Source: Pseudarthrobacter sp. L1SW
GTDB taxonomy: Bacteria > Actinomycetota > Actinomycetes > Actinomycetales > Micrococcaceae
NCBI RefSeq assembly: GCF_020809045.1
Contig: NZ_CP078079.1
Span: 1,178,001-1,242,000 of the forward strand
DNA: 64,000 bases
Direction: 5' to 3'
Shown here piece after piece: positions 8,944 through 17,858 of the stretch (its first letter is position 1; every line of letters starts with the position of its first letter). The notes below the pieces were generated by a model. That model did no database searches, was not told the origin of the DNA, and worked only from the letters and a program-made list of their open reading frames with translations. Made by a program: the position numbers and the translations under genes.

Positions 8944-10077
8944 ATGATTACACACAAAGTGACAAGCCCGGCATCACCCCTTGACCGCTTTATCGCGGTG
9001 ATCCCGGCCGGCGGCGTGGGGACCCGCCTCTGGCCCCTGTCACGCGCCGCAGCTCCCAAGTTCCTTCACGACCTCACCGGCTCGGGCAGCACGCTGCTGC
9101 GTGCCACCTACGACCGGCTGCACCCGCTCGCCGGGAGCAAGGTGCTGGTAGTCACCGGGAAGGCCCACAGGGAAGCCGTGTGCCGCCAGCTTCCGGAGGT
9201 CGGGGATTCGGATCTCGTCCTCGAATCGGAGCCGAAGGATTCCGCCGCCGCAATCGGCCTTGCCGCGGCGATCCTGCACGAGCGTGACCCGGACACCATC
9301 ATGGGTTCCTTCGCCGCGGACCAGGTCATCAGCCCGGACAACCTGTTCCAGCAGGCAGTCCGCGAGGCAATCCACACCGCCGCCGCCGGCAAGATCGTGA
9401 CCATCGGCATCAAGCCCACCCACCCGTCCACCGGGTTCGGTTACATCCGCTCCGGCCAGGCCCTCCACATTGAAGGCGCTCCGAGCGCCCAGGACGTGGT
9501 GGAGTTCGTTGAAAAGCCGGACGAGCAGGTAGCACAGCAGTACGTGGACAGCGGCAATTACGTCTGGAACGCGGGCATGTTCGTGGCACCCGTGGCCCTG
9601 CTGCTCAAGCACCTGGAAGCCAACCAGCCGGAGCTGTTCCGCGGCCTGCAGGAAATCGCACGGGCCTGGGACACCCCTGAGCGTGACGAGGTCACCGCCC
9701 GCGTCTGGCCCACCCTGCCGAAGATCGCCATCGACTACGCGGTGGCCGAGCCTGCCGCAGAAGCCGGGGACGTCGCCGTCGTACCTGGTTCCTTCCGCTG
9801 GGATGACGTCGGCGACTTCGCCTCCGTGGGCCGGCTCAACAGTGCCAAGGAGGTTGACGACGTCACGGTGCTGGGGGAAGGCGCGCGCGTCTTCACGGAA
9901 AACTCCAGCGGCGTGGTTGTGACCGACACCAAGCGGGTGATCGCCCTGATCGGGATCCAGGACGTGGTCATCGTGGACACGCCGGACGCGCTGCTGGTGA
10001 CCACCATGGCCAACTCCCAGCGGGTCAAGGCCGCCGTTGACGCCCTCAAGGCCAGCGGCGATACAGACGTCCTCTGA
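8944..10077 (+). CDS. manC: Mannose-1-phosphate guanylyltransferase
   Basis: Nucleotidyltransferase making GDP-mannose from mannose-1-phosphate and GTP, for mannosylated cell-envelope polymers. The N-terminal signature AVIPAGGVGTRLWPLSR is the pyrophosphorylase loop. DVVEFVEKPDEQ is the family FVEKP motif with the catalytic Lys, and the NYVWNAGMFV segment completes the active site. The C-terminal part resembles a short beta-helix. At 377 residues it is a single-domain enzyme without the isomerase domain of bifunctional ManC. manA is separate at 60403-61674. A TAAAGT hexamer lies just upstream (8930-8935). Starts at GTG 8941 or ATG 8944 are both possible. Confidence 0.92.
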   Translation: MITHKVTSPASPLDRFIAVIPAGGVGTRLWPLSRAAAPKFLHDLTGSGSTLLRATYDRLHPLAGSKVLVVTGKAHREAVCRQLPEVGDSDLVLESEPKDSAAAIGLAAAILHERDPDTIMGSFAADQVISPDNLFQQAVREAIHTAAAGKIVTIGIKPTHPSTGFGYIRSGQALHIEGAPSAQDVVEFVEKPDEQVAQQYVDSGNYVWNAGMFVAPVALLLKHLEANQPELFRGLQEIARAWDTPERDEVTARVWPTLPKIAIDYAVAEPAAEAGDVAVVPGSFRWDDVGDFASVGRLNSAKEVDDVTVLGEGARVFTENSSGVVVTDTKRVIALIGIQDVVIVDTPDALLVTTMANSQRVKAAVDALKASGDTDVL

Positions 10078-10133
10078 TGTAACGCGGCGACCGTGATGGC
10101 CGCTAATGCCGCCACCCTCGCTAGAGTGAAGCA

Positions 10134-11333
10134 GTGCGCAATTACACTACTGAAGCCGAGCCCACCGCCCTGGTGGCTCCGTGGCTCGAGCCGCTCCTGC
10201 CGGAACTGATCGACTTCCGCAGGGACCTGCACGCGCACCCGGAACTCTCCTTCAAGGAATTCCGCACCACCGACAAGCTTGCTGAGCGGCTTGAGGCTGC
10301 CGGCCTCACCCCCCGCCGCCTGGAGGGGACCGGACTCACCGTAGATGTGGGCGAAGGGCCCATCGCCACCGCCCTGCGCGGCGACATCGACGCCCTGCCC
10401 ATCATCGAGGAGACCGGCCTGCCGTTCGCCTCGAAGAACCACGGCGTAACCCACGCCTGCGGCCACGACGTCCACACCACCACTATGCTGGGCATCGCCC
10501 TGGTGCTGCACCGGATGCACCAGGACGAGCCGCTGGGCGCCACTGTCCGCATCATCTTCCAGCCGGCCGAGGAAACCATGCCCGGCGGCGCCCACTCCTG
10601 CATCGAGCAGGGCGTGCTGGACGGCGTGCCGCGGATCCTCGCCCTGCACTGCGATCCCCGGATCGACGTGGGCAAAATCGGGACGCGCATCGGCGCCATC
10701 ACGTCCGCCTCGGACACCATCCGGATCGAACTTTCCGGCCGCGGCGGCCACACGTCGCGCCCGCACCTGACCGAGGAACTGGTGTTCGCGCTCGCCCAGA
10801 TTGCGGTGAACGTGCCCGCCGTCCTCTCCCGCCGCGTGGATGTCCGCAGCGGCGTGTCCGTGGTGTGGGGACAGATCTCCGCAGGTTCAGCACCCAATGC
10901 GATTCCCGGCACCGGCTACATGGCAGGAACCATGCGGTGCCTGGACCGCGACGCGTGGCATGAAGCCGGAGAGCTCCTTGACGAGGTTGTCCACCAGGTG
11001 GCTGCGCCCTACGGCGTGGACGTGCGCCTGGAACACACCAGGGGAGTGCCGCCGGTGGTGAACTCGGAGCATGAGACCGCCATCATCGAGGCGGCTGCCC
11101 GCGCCGAAATCGGGGAAAGCGCCGTGGTGCTGACGCCGCAGTCCATGGGCGGGGAGGACTTCGCCTGGTTCCTGGCCGAACTTCCCGGAGCCATGATGCG
11201 CCTGGGCACCAAGACGCCCGGCGGCGAGGAATACGACCTCCACCGCGGGGACTACATCGTGGACGAGCGGGCCCTCGGCCTGGGCATCCGGGTTCTTACC
11301 GCAGCGGCGCTGCGCACCATCCGCGACCTGTAA
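10134..11333 (+). CDS. M20 family amidohydrolase (amidase / aminoacylase type)
   Basis: Zinc-dependent M20D metallohydrolase related to hippurate hydrolase, N-acyl-amino-acid amidohydrolase and IAA-amino-acid hydrolase. The substrate cannot be assigned. The fold starts with DFRRDLHAHPELSFKEF. Metal ligands appear in ALRGDIDALPI, THACGHDVHTT, FQPAEETMPGGAHS and HCDPRI, and the dimerisation domain begins near GRGGHTSRPHL. The protein has 399 residues. The GTG start lacks a Shine-Dalgarno site, but TAGAGT ends exactly 6 nt upstream (10122-10127), so the mRNA is probably leaderless. A weak hairpin (about 11350-11384) follows the stop. Confidence 0.92.
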   Translation: MRNYTTEAEPTALVAPWLEPLLPELIDFRRDLHAHPELSFKEFRTTDKLAERLEAAGLTPRRLEGTGLTVDVGEGPIATALRGDIDALPIIEETGLPFASKNHGVTHACGHDVHTTTMLGIALVLHRMHQDEPLGATVRIIFQPAEETMPGGAHSCIEQGVLDGVPRILALHCDPRIDVGKIGTRIGAITSASDTIRIELSGRGGHTSRPHLTEELVFALAQIAVNVPAVLSRRVDVRSGVSVVWGQISAGSAPNAIPGTGYMAGTMRCLDRDAWHEAGELLDEVVHQVAAPYGVDVRLEHTRGVPPVVNSEHETAIIEAAARAEIGESAVVLTPQSMGGEDFAWFLAELPGAMMRLGTKTPGGEEYDLHRGDYIVDERALGLGIRVLTAAALRTIRDL

Positions 11334-11385
11334 TCCGAGGGGCGGACGCCGCCGTCGTACCTCCTGCGCGCTTCGAGGGCGGCTG

Positions 11386-11423
11386 AGGGCACAAGTAAGT
11401 TGTGCACAACTTACTTGTGCCCT
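11386..11423 (+). promoter_or_regulatory. Perfect 38-bp palindrome: probable OhrR operator and promoter
   Basis: Arms of 17 bp around a TGCA centre are perfectly inverted. The half site contains AAGTAAGTTG. A TTGTGC -35 (11400-11405), a 17-bp spacer and a TATGGT -10 (11423-11428) place the promoter of the marR-type gene inside and against this site, so a bound repressor would block polymerase. Autoregulation of ohrR, and of ohr if it is read from this promoter, is inferred from position. Confidence 0.8.
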
Positions 11424-11434
11424 ATGGTTGAACC

Positions 11435-11869
11435 ATGACTGATGCCCCGCGGCTGGACCGCCAGGTTTGCTTCGCGCTCTATTCCGCCTCCAGGGCCGCC
11501 ACCGCCGTCTACCGTCCGGTCCTTGAGGAACTGGGCCTGACCTATCCGCAGTACCTGGTGATGCTGGTGCTCTGGGAGAACGAACCGCGCGGCGTGAAGG
11601 AAATCGGCGAGGAACTCGGTTTGGACTCCGGCACCCTTTCGCCGCTGCTGAAGCGGCTGGAAGCCCTGGGGCTGGTGGAGCGCCGCCGCTCGGGCGAGGA
11701 TGAACGGCGCGTAGCCATCCACCTGACCACCGCGGGCCGCAGCCTGAGCGGCCCCGCGGCAGCCATCCCGCAGCGGCTGGCGGATGCCGCCGGACTTTCC
11801 GCCGCGGAGCTCGAGCAGCTGCGCCGGACGCTCGGCAAGCTCACCGCCGCCCTCCATGCGGCCCACTGA
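11435..11869 (+). CDS. ohrR: OhrR, organic-peroxide-sensing MarR-family repressor
   Basis: A 144-residue winged-helix MarR protein. The N-terminal RQVCFALYSASRA matches OhrR proteins, with the single Cys at residue 12 in the position of their peroxide-reactive cysteine. The rest of the protein has no other Cys, suggesting a one-Cys sensor. The recognition region is GVKEIGEELGLDSGTLSPLLKRLE, and the wing is RRRSGEDERRVAIHLT. It lies directly upstream of ohr and behind a perfect palindromic operator. TATGGT ends 6 nt before the ATG, so the transcript is probably leaderless. Oxidation of Cys12 by organic hydroperoxides should release the operator (family knowledge). Confidence 0.93.
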   Translation: MTDAPRLDRQVCFALYSASRAATAVYRPVLEELGLTYPQYLVMLVLWENEPRGVKEIGEELGLDSGTLSPLLKRLEALGLVERRRSGEDERRVAIHLTTAGRSLSGPAAAIPQRLADAAGLSAAELEQLRRTLGKLTAALHAAH

Positions 11870-11913
11870 CGCATCGTCGACATTTCTCCCACCCCTACAA
11901 GGACGGATTTACC

Positions 11914-12342
11914 GTGAAGACTCTTTACACTGCCCAGGCCCTTGCCTCGGGCGAAGGGCGCGACGGCACCGCGCGCACCAGCGACGGCAAGCTTGACGTC
12001 AGCCTCGCCAGCCCCGTGGAGCTCGGCGGAACGGGCCAGGGCACCAACCCGGAGCAGCTCTTCGCCGCCGGCTACGCCGCGTGCTTCCACTCGGCACTCC
12101 GACTGGTGGGCCGCAAGGAACGCGCCGACCTGACGGATTCCGCCGTTGCCGCCAAAGTGCACCTGGGCCAGCTGGACGGCGCCGGCCTCGGGCTCGCCGC
12201 TGAACTGGAAGTGGCGCTCCCTGCCATGGACCTGGCAGCCGCCGGGGAGCTGGTGGCCAAGGCGCACGAAATCTGCCCCTACTCCAACGCCACCCGCGGC
12301 AACATCACCGTTGACATCAAGATCCTGGAGTTCGCCGTATGA
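11914..12342 (+). CDS. ohr: Organic hydroperoxide resistance protein Ohr
   Basis: Thiol peroxidase of the Ohr/OsmC fold that reduces organic hydroperoxides in the cytoplasm. Both redox cysteines are present: Cys57 in AAGYAACFHSAL and Cys121 in EICPYSNATRGN. The 142-residue length and the C-terminal NITVDIKILE are typical of Ohr rather than OsmC. The GTG start has AAGGACGG upstream. It follows the OhrR regulator by 44 nt and overlaps the next gene by 4 nt (ATGA), so regulator, peroxidase and oxidoreductase probably form one peroxide-inducible transcript. Confidence 0.96.
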   Translation: MKTLYTAQALASGEGRDGTARTSDGKLDVSLASPVELGGTGQGTNPEQLFAAGYAACFHSALRLVGRKERADLTDSAVAAKVHLGQLDGAGLGLAAELEVALPAMDLAAAGELVAKAHEICPYSNATRGNITVDIKILEFAV

Positions 12343-13349
12343 GCCTTCCCGCAACCGCCCGCGAAATCCAGCTCGCCTCCCGCCCGGTGGGCCGGCCCGT
12401 GCCGGGGAACTTCCGACTGGCTGAAGCGCGGCTGCCCGAACTCCGTGACGGCGAGGTCCTGGTGCGGAACCTGTTCATGTCCGTCGACCCGTACATGCGT
12501 GGGCGCATGAATGACGTGAAGTCCTATGCAGCGCCCTTCGCCCTGGATAAAGCGCTCGACGGCGGCGCGGTGGGTGAGGTGGTCGCGTCCCGTTCCGGCG
12601 GGCTCAAGGAGGGGGACGTCGTCGTGCATTCCCTTGGGTGGCGCGACTATGCGGTGGTGGACGCGGCCGCCACGAAAACTGTCCGCACGGACCTGGCGCC
12701 GGCGTCGGCCTTCCTCGGCGCGCTGGGCATGACCGGACTCACCGCCTACGCAGGGTTGCTCAAAGTAGCCGAGTTCAGCCCGGGAGACGCGGTCTTTGTC
12801 TCCGGCGCAGCAGGAGCCGTCGGTTCGCTCGTAGGCCAGATAGCAAAGGCAATGGGAGCCTCCCGCGTCATCGGCTCGGCAGGTTCGCCGGCCAAAGTGG
12901 CTCGGCTCCTCGAGCTGGGCTTCGACGCAGCCTTCGATTACCACGACGGGCCCGTACGCGGCCAGCTCGAAAAGGCCGCCGGCCCCGGCGGCATCGACGT
13001 CTATTTCGACAACGTGGGCGGCGAGCACCTCGAGGCGGCATTGGCCGTCCTCAACGTGGGCGGGCGCGTGGCAATGTGCGGGGCCATTGCCCAGTACAAC
13101 TCCACCGAACCGACGCCTGCGCCCCGCAACCTGATGCTGGCCATCGGCAAGCAGCTCACGCTCAAGGGCTTCCTGGTGGGCGGCCAGCGGCAGCATGCCG
13201 CGGAGTTCGCGGGAAAGATGGCGGGCTGGCTGGCTGACGGCACCGTCCGCTATGACGAGACGATCGTGGACGGGCTGGAGAACGCCCCGCAGGCGTTCAT
13301 GGACCTCCTGGACGGGGCGAACACCGGGAAGATGCTGGTCCGCCTTTAG
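12339..13349 (+). CDS. NADP-dependent oxidoreductase, leukotriene B4 dehydrogenase / alkenal reductase type
   Basis: Zinc-free medium-chain dehydrogenase of 336 residues. The segment LFMSVDPYMRGRMND is the hallmark of the prostaglandin reductase / 2-alkenal reductase branch. LGALGMTGLTAYAGLL and FVSGAAGAVGSLVGQIAK form the nucleotide-binding fold, and DVYFDNVGGEHLEAAL follows. Such enzymes reduce the C=C bond of reactive alpha,beta-unsaturated carbonyls. Being translationally coupled to ohr by a 4-nt overlap, it may detoxify lipid-peroxidation aldehydes as part of the same stress response; that role is inferred from position. Confidence 0.9.
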   Translation: MSLPATAREIQLASRPVGRPVPGNFRLAEARLPELRDGEVLVRNLFMSVDPYMRGRMNDVKSYAAPFALDKALDGGAVGEVVASRSGGLKEGDVVVHSLGWRDYAVVDAAATKTVRTDLAPASAFLGALGMTGLTAYAGLLKVAEFSPGDAVFVSGAAGAVGSLVGQIAKAMGASRVIGSAGSPAKVARLLELGFDAAFDYHDGPVRGQLEKAAGPGGIDVYFDNVGGEHLEAALAVLNVGGRVAMCGAIAQYNSTEPTPAPRNLMLAIGKQLTLKGFLVGGQRQHAAEFAGKMAGWLADGTVRYDETIVDGLENAPQAFMDLLDGANTGKMLVRL

Positions 13350-13381
13350 CCAGGTGCCGCCACAACCGGCGGCCCTGAAAC

Positions 13382-13421
13382 ACCAGTGGGGGTGCCGCTT
13401 GGGGGCGGTGCCCCTACTGGT
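13382..13421 (+). terminator. Probable terminator after the ohr operon
   Basis: Arms of about 17 nt starting ACCAGTGGGGG and ending CTACTGGT pair with a few G-U pairs around a short G-rich loop, shortly after the oxidoreductase stop. The downstream tract is only weakly T-rich. The remaining sequence to 13617 is non-coding leader of the next gene, and I see no other clear element in it. Confidence 0.5.
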
Positions 13422-13617
13422 TGGTAACAACTTGTAAACAATCTTCGGGATAGCCTGCGGCCGTGCTGATGGGACGTGGCGCAGGCCACTAAAGTGGGTG
13501 GCATCAGTGCGCTCCGGCGCAGCGCTGCGTGCCCTCAGTGAAAACAGAATTTCAGTGCAGAAACGGACACTCATTGAATTCGAGCCGTAGCGCCACTCTC
13601 TTCATCCTGGAGGAAAA

Positions 13618-14727
13618 TTGAAGAACTCACTGCGTGCAGGTTTCAAGCGCGGTTCAGTTGCGGGACTGGCCACGATGGGCGCCACCGCGCTCGTGCTGGC
13701 CGGCTGTGGTGCGCCCCCCGAGGCGGGCAGCGGCTCGACAGCCGGGGCCAGCGACTACACCGGCTGCATCGTGTCCGACTCCGGCGGATTCGATGACCAG
13801 TCCTTCAACCAGTCCTCCTACGAGGGCCTCAAGAAGGCCGAGAAGGACCTGGGCATCAAGGTCAACCAGGTGGAGTCCAAGACCAACAACGACTTCGAAC
13901 CCAACCTCCGCGCGATGGTCACCGCAGGGTGCGACCTCACCGTCACTGTGGGCTTCCTGCTGGGCGACGCCACCAAGGCACAGGCCACGGCCAACCCGGA
14001 CAGCCACTTCGCCATCATCGACTTCGGCTACGCGACGCCCATCAGCAACGTCAAGCCGATCATCTATGACACCGCCCAGGCAGCCTTCCTTGCCGGCTAC
14101 CTCGCCGCAGGGACCACCAAGACCGGGACGGTTGCCACGTTCGGCGGCATCAAGCTCCCCACCGTCACCATCTTCATGGACGGCTACGCTGACGGCGTGA
14201 AGTACTACAACGAAAAGAAGGGCAAGGACGTCAAGCTCCTTGGCTGGAACAAGGAAGCCCAGGACGGCAGCTTCACCGGCGACTTCGAGAAGCAGGACGT
14301 CGGCAAGCAGCTGACCCAGAACTTCCTGGACCAGGGCGCGGACATCGTGATGCCCGTGGCCGGTCCGGTCGGCAAGGGCGCGGGCTCCGCCCTCAAGGAA
14401 GCCAAGGCCGCCGGCAAGGACGTCAAGCTGATCTGGGTTGACTCCGACGGCTTCCTCACGGCGCCTGACTACAAGGACATCATGCTCTCCTCAGTCATGA
14501 AGCAGATGGGCGACGCCGTGGAGGCAGTCGTCAAGGAGGACAAGGAAGGCAAGTTCAGCAACACGCCGTACGTTGGCACCCTGGCCAACGAGGGCGTCCA
14601 GCTGGCGCCGTTCCACGACCTCGACTCCCAGGTCCCGGCCGAACTGAAGTCCGAGCTGGACCAGATCAAGAAGGACATCATCGACGGCAAGCTGAAGGTC
14701 GAGTCCGCGGCAAGCCCCAAGGCCTGA
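13618..14727 (+). CDS. BMP/PnrA-family nucleoside-binding lipoprotein
   Basis: Substrate-binding protein of a nucleoside ABC transporter (basic membrane protein / PnrA family). The N-terminus is a lipoprotein signal, with Lys/Arg residues, a hydrophobic stretch and the lipobox VLAGC at Cys30, so the mature protein is lipid-anchored outside the membrane. Family motifs include SDSGGFDDQSFNQSSYEG and the GY(A/L)A segments after FLAGYLAAG. The start is TTG with GGAGG 4 nt upstream. The ABC ATPase, two permeases and salvage enzymes follow on the same strand. A strong terminator separates this gene from the ATPase, so it is probably made in excess. Confidence 0.93.
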   Translation: MKNSLRAGFKRGSVAGLATMGATALVLAGCGAPPEAGSGSTAGASDYTGCIVSDSGGFDDQSFNQSSYEGLKKAEKDLGIKVNQVESKTNNDFEPNLRAMVTAGCDLTVTVGFLLGDATKAQATANPDSHFAIIDFGYATPISNVKPIIYDTAQAAFLAGYLAAGTTKTGTVATFGGIKLPTVTIFMDGYADGVKYYNEKKGKDVKLLGWNKEAQDGSFTGDFEKQDVGKQLTQNFLDQGADIVMPVAGPVGKGAGSALKEAKAAGKDVKLIWVDSDGFLTAPDYKDIMLSSVMKQMGDAVEAVVKEDKEGKFSNTPYVGTLANEGVQLAPFHDLDSQVPAELKSELDQIKKDIIDGKLKVESAASPKA

Positions 14728-14738
14728 CCCCCGCCTGA

Positions 14739-14786
14739 GCGCCACCCCCGGCCGGTTACCGACTGGCCGGGCGGTGGCGCTTTTTT
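14739..14786 (+). terminator. Rho-independent terminator between the binding-protein and ATPase genes
   Basis: A GCGCCACC / GGTGGCGC stem continued by CCCGGCC / GGCCGGG with one bulged C is followed by six T residues. It is the most classical intrinsic terminator in the window. It lies inside the transporter locus, so partial read-through would set the ratio of binding protein to transporter. Confidence 0.85.
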
Positions 14787-14905
14787 GCTGGCTGCCCCTA
14801 CCGGGCCGCAGCCTGCCTTTCCCATCACTGCACCCACTAGGCTTGGTGCTGCAGCCACATGTCCCGTCCGGTCGATCACCGGACGCATCGAGATTGGTCA
14901 GAGTT

Positions 14906-16492
14906 TTGAAACTTGAACTCAGAGGGATTACTAAACGCTTTGGCACCCTGGTGGCCAACGACCACATCGACGTGGTGGTGGAGCCCGGACAGATCCACTG
15001 CCTGCTGGGTGAGAACGGGGCGGGGAAATCCACCCTCATGAATGTGCTGTACGGGCTTTACGAGCCGTCCGAGGGCGAGATCCTTGTTGACGGCAAACCT
15101 GTTTCCTTCCGCGGGCCGGGGGACGCCATGGCGGCGGGCATCGGGATGGTGCACCAGCACTTCATGCTGGTCCCTGTCTTCACCGTCGCCGAGAACGTGG
15201 CGCTCGGCGCCGAGCCCACCAAGGCGGCCGGCTTCCTCAACCTGGACGAAACGCGCCGCCGGATCAAGGAGATCTCGGACCAGTACGGTTTCGACGTGGA
15301 CCCGGACGCCCTGGTGGAGGACCTGCCGGTGGGCGTGCAGCAACGCGTGGAAATCATCAAGGCACTGGTCCGCAACGCCAAGGTCCTCATCCTGGACGAA
15401 CCCACCGCCGTCCTGACACCGCAGGAAACGGACGAGCTGCTGGACATCATGCGCCAGCTCAAGTCCGGCGGAACGTCCATCGTCTTCATTTCCCACAAGC
15501 TGCGGGAAGTGAAGGCAGTCTCGGACACCATCACGGTGATCCGCCGCGGCAAAGTGGTTGGCACCGCTGACCCTGCGGCGTCCACTACCGAACTGGCCTC
15601 CATGATGGTGGGCCGTGCAGTCAACCTCAAACTGGACAAGGCGCCGGCCCAGCCGAAGGAGAAGACTTTCGAGGTCCGGGACCTCACCGTCATCGCCCCC
15701 AACGGCCAGCACGTAGTGGACGGCCTGAGTTTTGAGATAGCCCGGGGCGAGATCCTGGCGATTGCCGGCGTCCAGGGGAATGGCCAGACCGAGCTGACGG
15801 AGGCGATCCTGGGCCTGCAGGACCGGGTGCACGGTTCCATCCTGCTGGATGGGCAGGAGCTCGTGGGCCGCAGCGTCAAGGAGGTGCTGAACGCAGGCGT
15901 GGGCTTCGTGCCCGAGGACCGCTCCGTTGACGGCCTTATCGGCACTTTTTCGATTGCCGAGAACCTGATTTTGGACCGGTACGATCAAGCCCCCTTTGCC
16001 AATGGCATCAGCATGAGCCCGGCCAAGGTGCTGGAAAACGCCAATAGCCGGATCGAGGAATTCGATGTCCGGACCCCTTCAGGAGCCCTTGCTGCCGGAA
16101 CGCTTTCCGGCGGCAACCAGCAGAAGGTGGTGATGGCCCGCGAACTCTCCCGGCCGCTGCGCCTGTTTATCGCTTCCCAGCCCACCCGTGGCGTGGACGT
16201 GGGATCCATCGAATTCCTGCACAAGCGGATCGTGGCTGAACGCGACCACGGAACGCCCGTCATGATCGTCTCCACGGAGCTTGACGAGGTGATGGAACTG
16301 GCCGACAGGATTGCCGTGCTCTACAAGGGCAAACTGGTGGGCGTGGTTCCGGCCGGAACCAGCCGAGACGTCCTGGGCCTCATGATGGCCGGCATCCCGC
16401 CGGAGGAACATCCCGCGCCAACAGGCAGTGAACACAGTTCCGCCGCCACCACGGCTTCCGCATCCGACGCCGAAGGAGGCGACCATGTCTGA
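14906..16492 (+). CDS. Nucleoside ABC transporter, duplicated ATP-binding subunit
   Basis: Two fused ABC domains, as in RbsA-type and nucleoside (NupO/YufO-like) importers. Domain 1 has Walker A GENGAGKST, a Q-loop, a signature replaced by LPVGVQQRVEI, and Walker B VLILDEPTAVL. Domain 2 has a degenerate P-loop GVQGNGQTELTEA, a proper LSGGNQQKVV signature and LFIASQPTRGVD in place of a canonical Walker B. The TTG at 14906 gives MKLELRGITKRFGTL; other in-frame starts upstream lie in leader sequence. It overlaps the first permease by 8 nt. It energises uptake of nucleosides captured by the BMP lipoprotein (inferred from context). Confidence 0.93.
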   Translation: MKLELRGITKRFGTLVANDHIDVVVEPGQIHCLLGENGAGKSTLMNVLYGLYEPSEGEILVDGKPVSFRGPGDAMAAGIGMVHQHFMLVPVFTVAENVALGAEPTKAAGFLNLDETRRRIKEISDQYGFDVDPDALVEDLPVGVQQRVEIIKALVRNAKVLILDEPTAVLTPQETDELLDIMRQLKSGGTSIVFISHKLREVKAVSDTITVIRRGKVVGTADPAASTTELASMMVGRAVNLKLDKAPAQPKEKTFEVRDLTVIAPNGQHVVDGLSFEIARGEILAIAGVQGNGQTELTEAILGLQDRVHGSILLDGQELVGRSVKEVLNAGVGFVPEDRSVDGLIGTFSIAENLILDRYDQAPFANGISMSPAKVLENANSRIEEFDVRTPSGALAAGTLSGGNQQKVVMARELSRPLRLFIASQPTRGVDVGSIEFLHKRIVAERDHGTPVMIVSTELDEVMELADRIAVLYKGKLVGVVPAGTSRDVLGLMMAGIPPEEHPAPTGSEHSSAATTASASDAEGGDHV

Positions 16493-17858
16493 CACGCATT
16501 CCCCCAAGCACGCCGCCGGCGAGCCCGGCCCCGAAGCGCAGGAGCCCGCCGCGACGGATGACCGGACGGCCGCCGTCGTATCCGTTGATACCGCCGGCGG
16601 TGCCATGGGACCTTCCGCAGTTCCCGCCACCGCGCAAAGCGGGAAGATCCCCGGCGGTCCCGATACTGTGCTCCGGAAAATCTTCACCGGCAGCGGCATG
16701 GTCTCCGTCCTGGCGGTCCTGCTGGCCCTCATTATCGGCGGGCTGCTCATCGCCAGCACGGACAAGCAGGTGGCCACCACCTCCACATACCTCTTCGCGC
16801 GGCCCACCGACTTCCTCTCTGCCGTCTGGAACGCGGCCACGCGGTCCTACGTCGCCTTGTTCCAGGGCTCGGTCTTCAACCCCCGCGGCAACAGCCTTGC
16901 GGCCCAATTCGCGCCGTTCATGGAGACCCTCACCATCGCCACCCCGCTCATCACGGCGGGCCTGGGCGTGGCACTGGCCTTCCGCGCCGGGCTGTTCAAC
17001 ATCGGCGCCCAAGGCCAGATCATCGTGGCAGGCATCCTGGCCGCCTGGGTTGGTTTCGCGCTCGACCTGCCGATGGGCCTGCACCTGCTCCTGGTCCTGG
17101 TGGCCGGGATCATCGGCGGGGCCTTCTGGGGCGGGCTGGTCGGGCTCCTCAAAGCCCGCACCGGGGCCCACGAGGTCATCCTGACCATCATGTTCAACTA
17201 CATCGCGCTGTACTTCCTGCGGTACCTGCTGAACACACCGGCGTTCCAGCGGCCGGGGGAGTCGAACCCCATCTCGCCCATCCTGGACCCCACAGCGGTC
17301 TACCCGCAGATCTTCGGCACCCAGTACCGGCTCCACCTCGGCTTCCTCCTGGCCATCGCCGCCACCGTCCTGGTTTGGTGGCTCCTGAACCGGTCCACCG
17401 TCGGCTTCGAATTCCGCGCAGTTGGGGCAAACCCCAAGGCGGCGCAGACGGCGGGCATCAACGTGTCCCGCTCCACCATCCTGGTGATGGCCCTCGCCGG
17501 CGGGCTGGCGGGCATGTCCGGCGTCGCGCAGGTGGCGGGCACCGAGAAGGTCCTCACCGACGGCGTTGCCGCCACCTATGGCTTTGATGCCATCACAGTG
17601 GCCCTGCTGGGGCGTTCGACGCCGTGGGGCACCTTCGCTGCCGGCCTGCTGTTCGGCGCCTTCCGCGCGGGGGCAGTCCAGATGCAGATCCAGACCGGCA
17701 CGCCCATCGACATCGTCCTGGTGGTCCAGTCCCTGATCGTGCTCTTTATCGCAGCACCGCCCCTCGTCAGGGCCGTGTTCGGCCTCAATCCGCAGCGCAG
17801 GAAGCCGGCCAAGGCCGCCAAGTCCCGCAAGGCAGCAACCACCGGAGGTGCAGCATGA
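16485..17858 (+). CDS. Nucleoside ABC transporter permease 1
   Basis: Membrane subunit of the BPD_transp_2 (branched-chain/ribose-type) family, 457 residues, with a long polar N-terminus of about 60 residues followed by eight to ten helices. The LFNIGAQGQIIVAG and GAHEVILTIMFNYIALYFL segments are typical of nucleoside permeases of the YufP/NupP type, and the EFRAVGANPKAAQTAGINV loop is the ATPase-coupling region. The ATG at 16485 has GAAGGAGG 6 nt upstream, while the open frame back to 16428 lies inside the ATPase gene. It overlaps the second permease by 4 nt. Confidence 0.93.
   Translation: MSDTHSPKHAAGEPGPEAQEPAATDDRTAAVVSVDTAGGAMGPSAVPATAQSGKIPGGPDTVLRKIFTGSGMVSVLAVLLALIIGGLLIASTDKQVATTSTYLFARPTDFLSAVWNAATRSYVALFQGSVFNPRGNSLAAQFAPFMETLTIATPLITAGLGVALAFRAGLFNIGAQGQIIVAGILAAWVGFALDLPMGLHLLLVLVAGIIGGAFWGGLVGLLKARTGAHEVILTIMFNYIALYFLRYLLNTPAFQRPGESNPISPILDPTAVYPQIFGTQYRLHLGFLLAIAATVLVWWLLNRSTVGFEFRAVGANPKAAQTAGINVSRSTILVMALAGGLAGMSGVAQVAGTEKVLTDGVAATYGFDAITVALLGRSTPWGTFAAGLLFGAFRAGAVQMQIQTGTPIDIVLVVQSLIVLFIAAPPLVRAVFGLNPQRRKPAKAAKSRKAATTGGAA

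Noticed and set aside
13422..13617. Purine or other riboswitch upstream of the nucleoside-binding lipoprotein gene
   Set aside because: The leader has some pairing potential, but I could not find the conserved core of any known riboswitch class.
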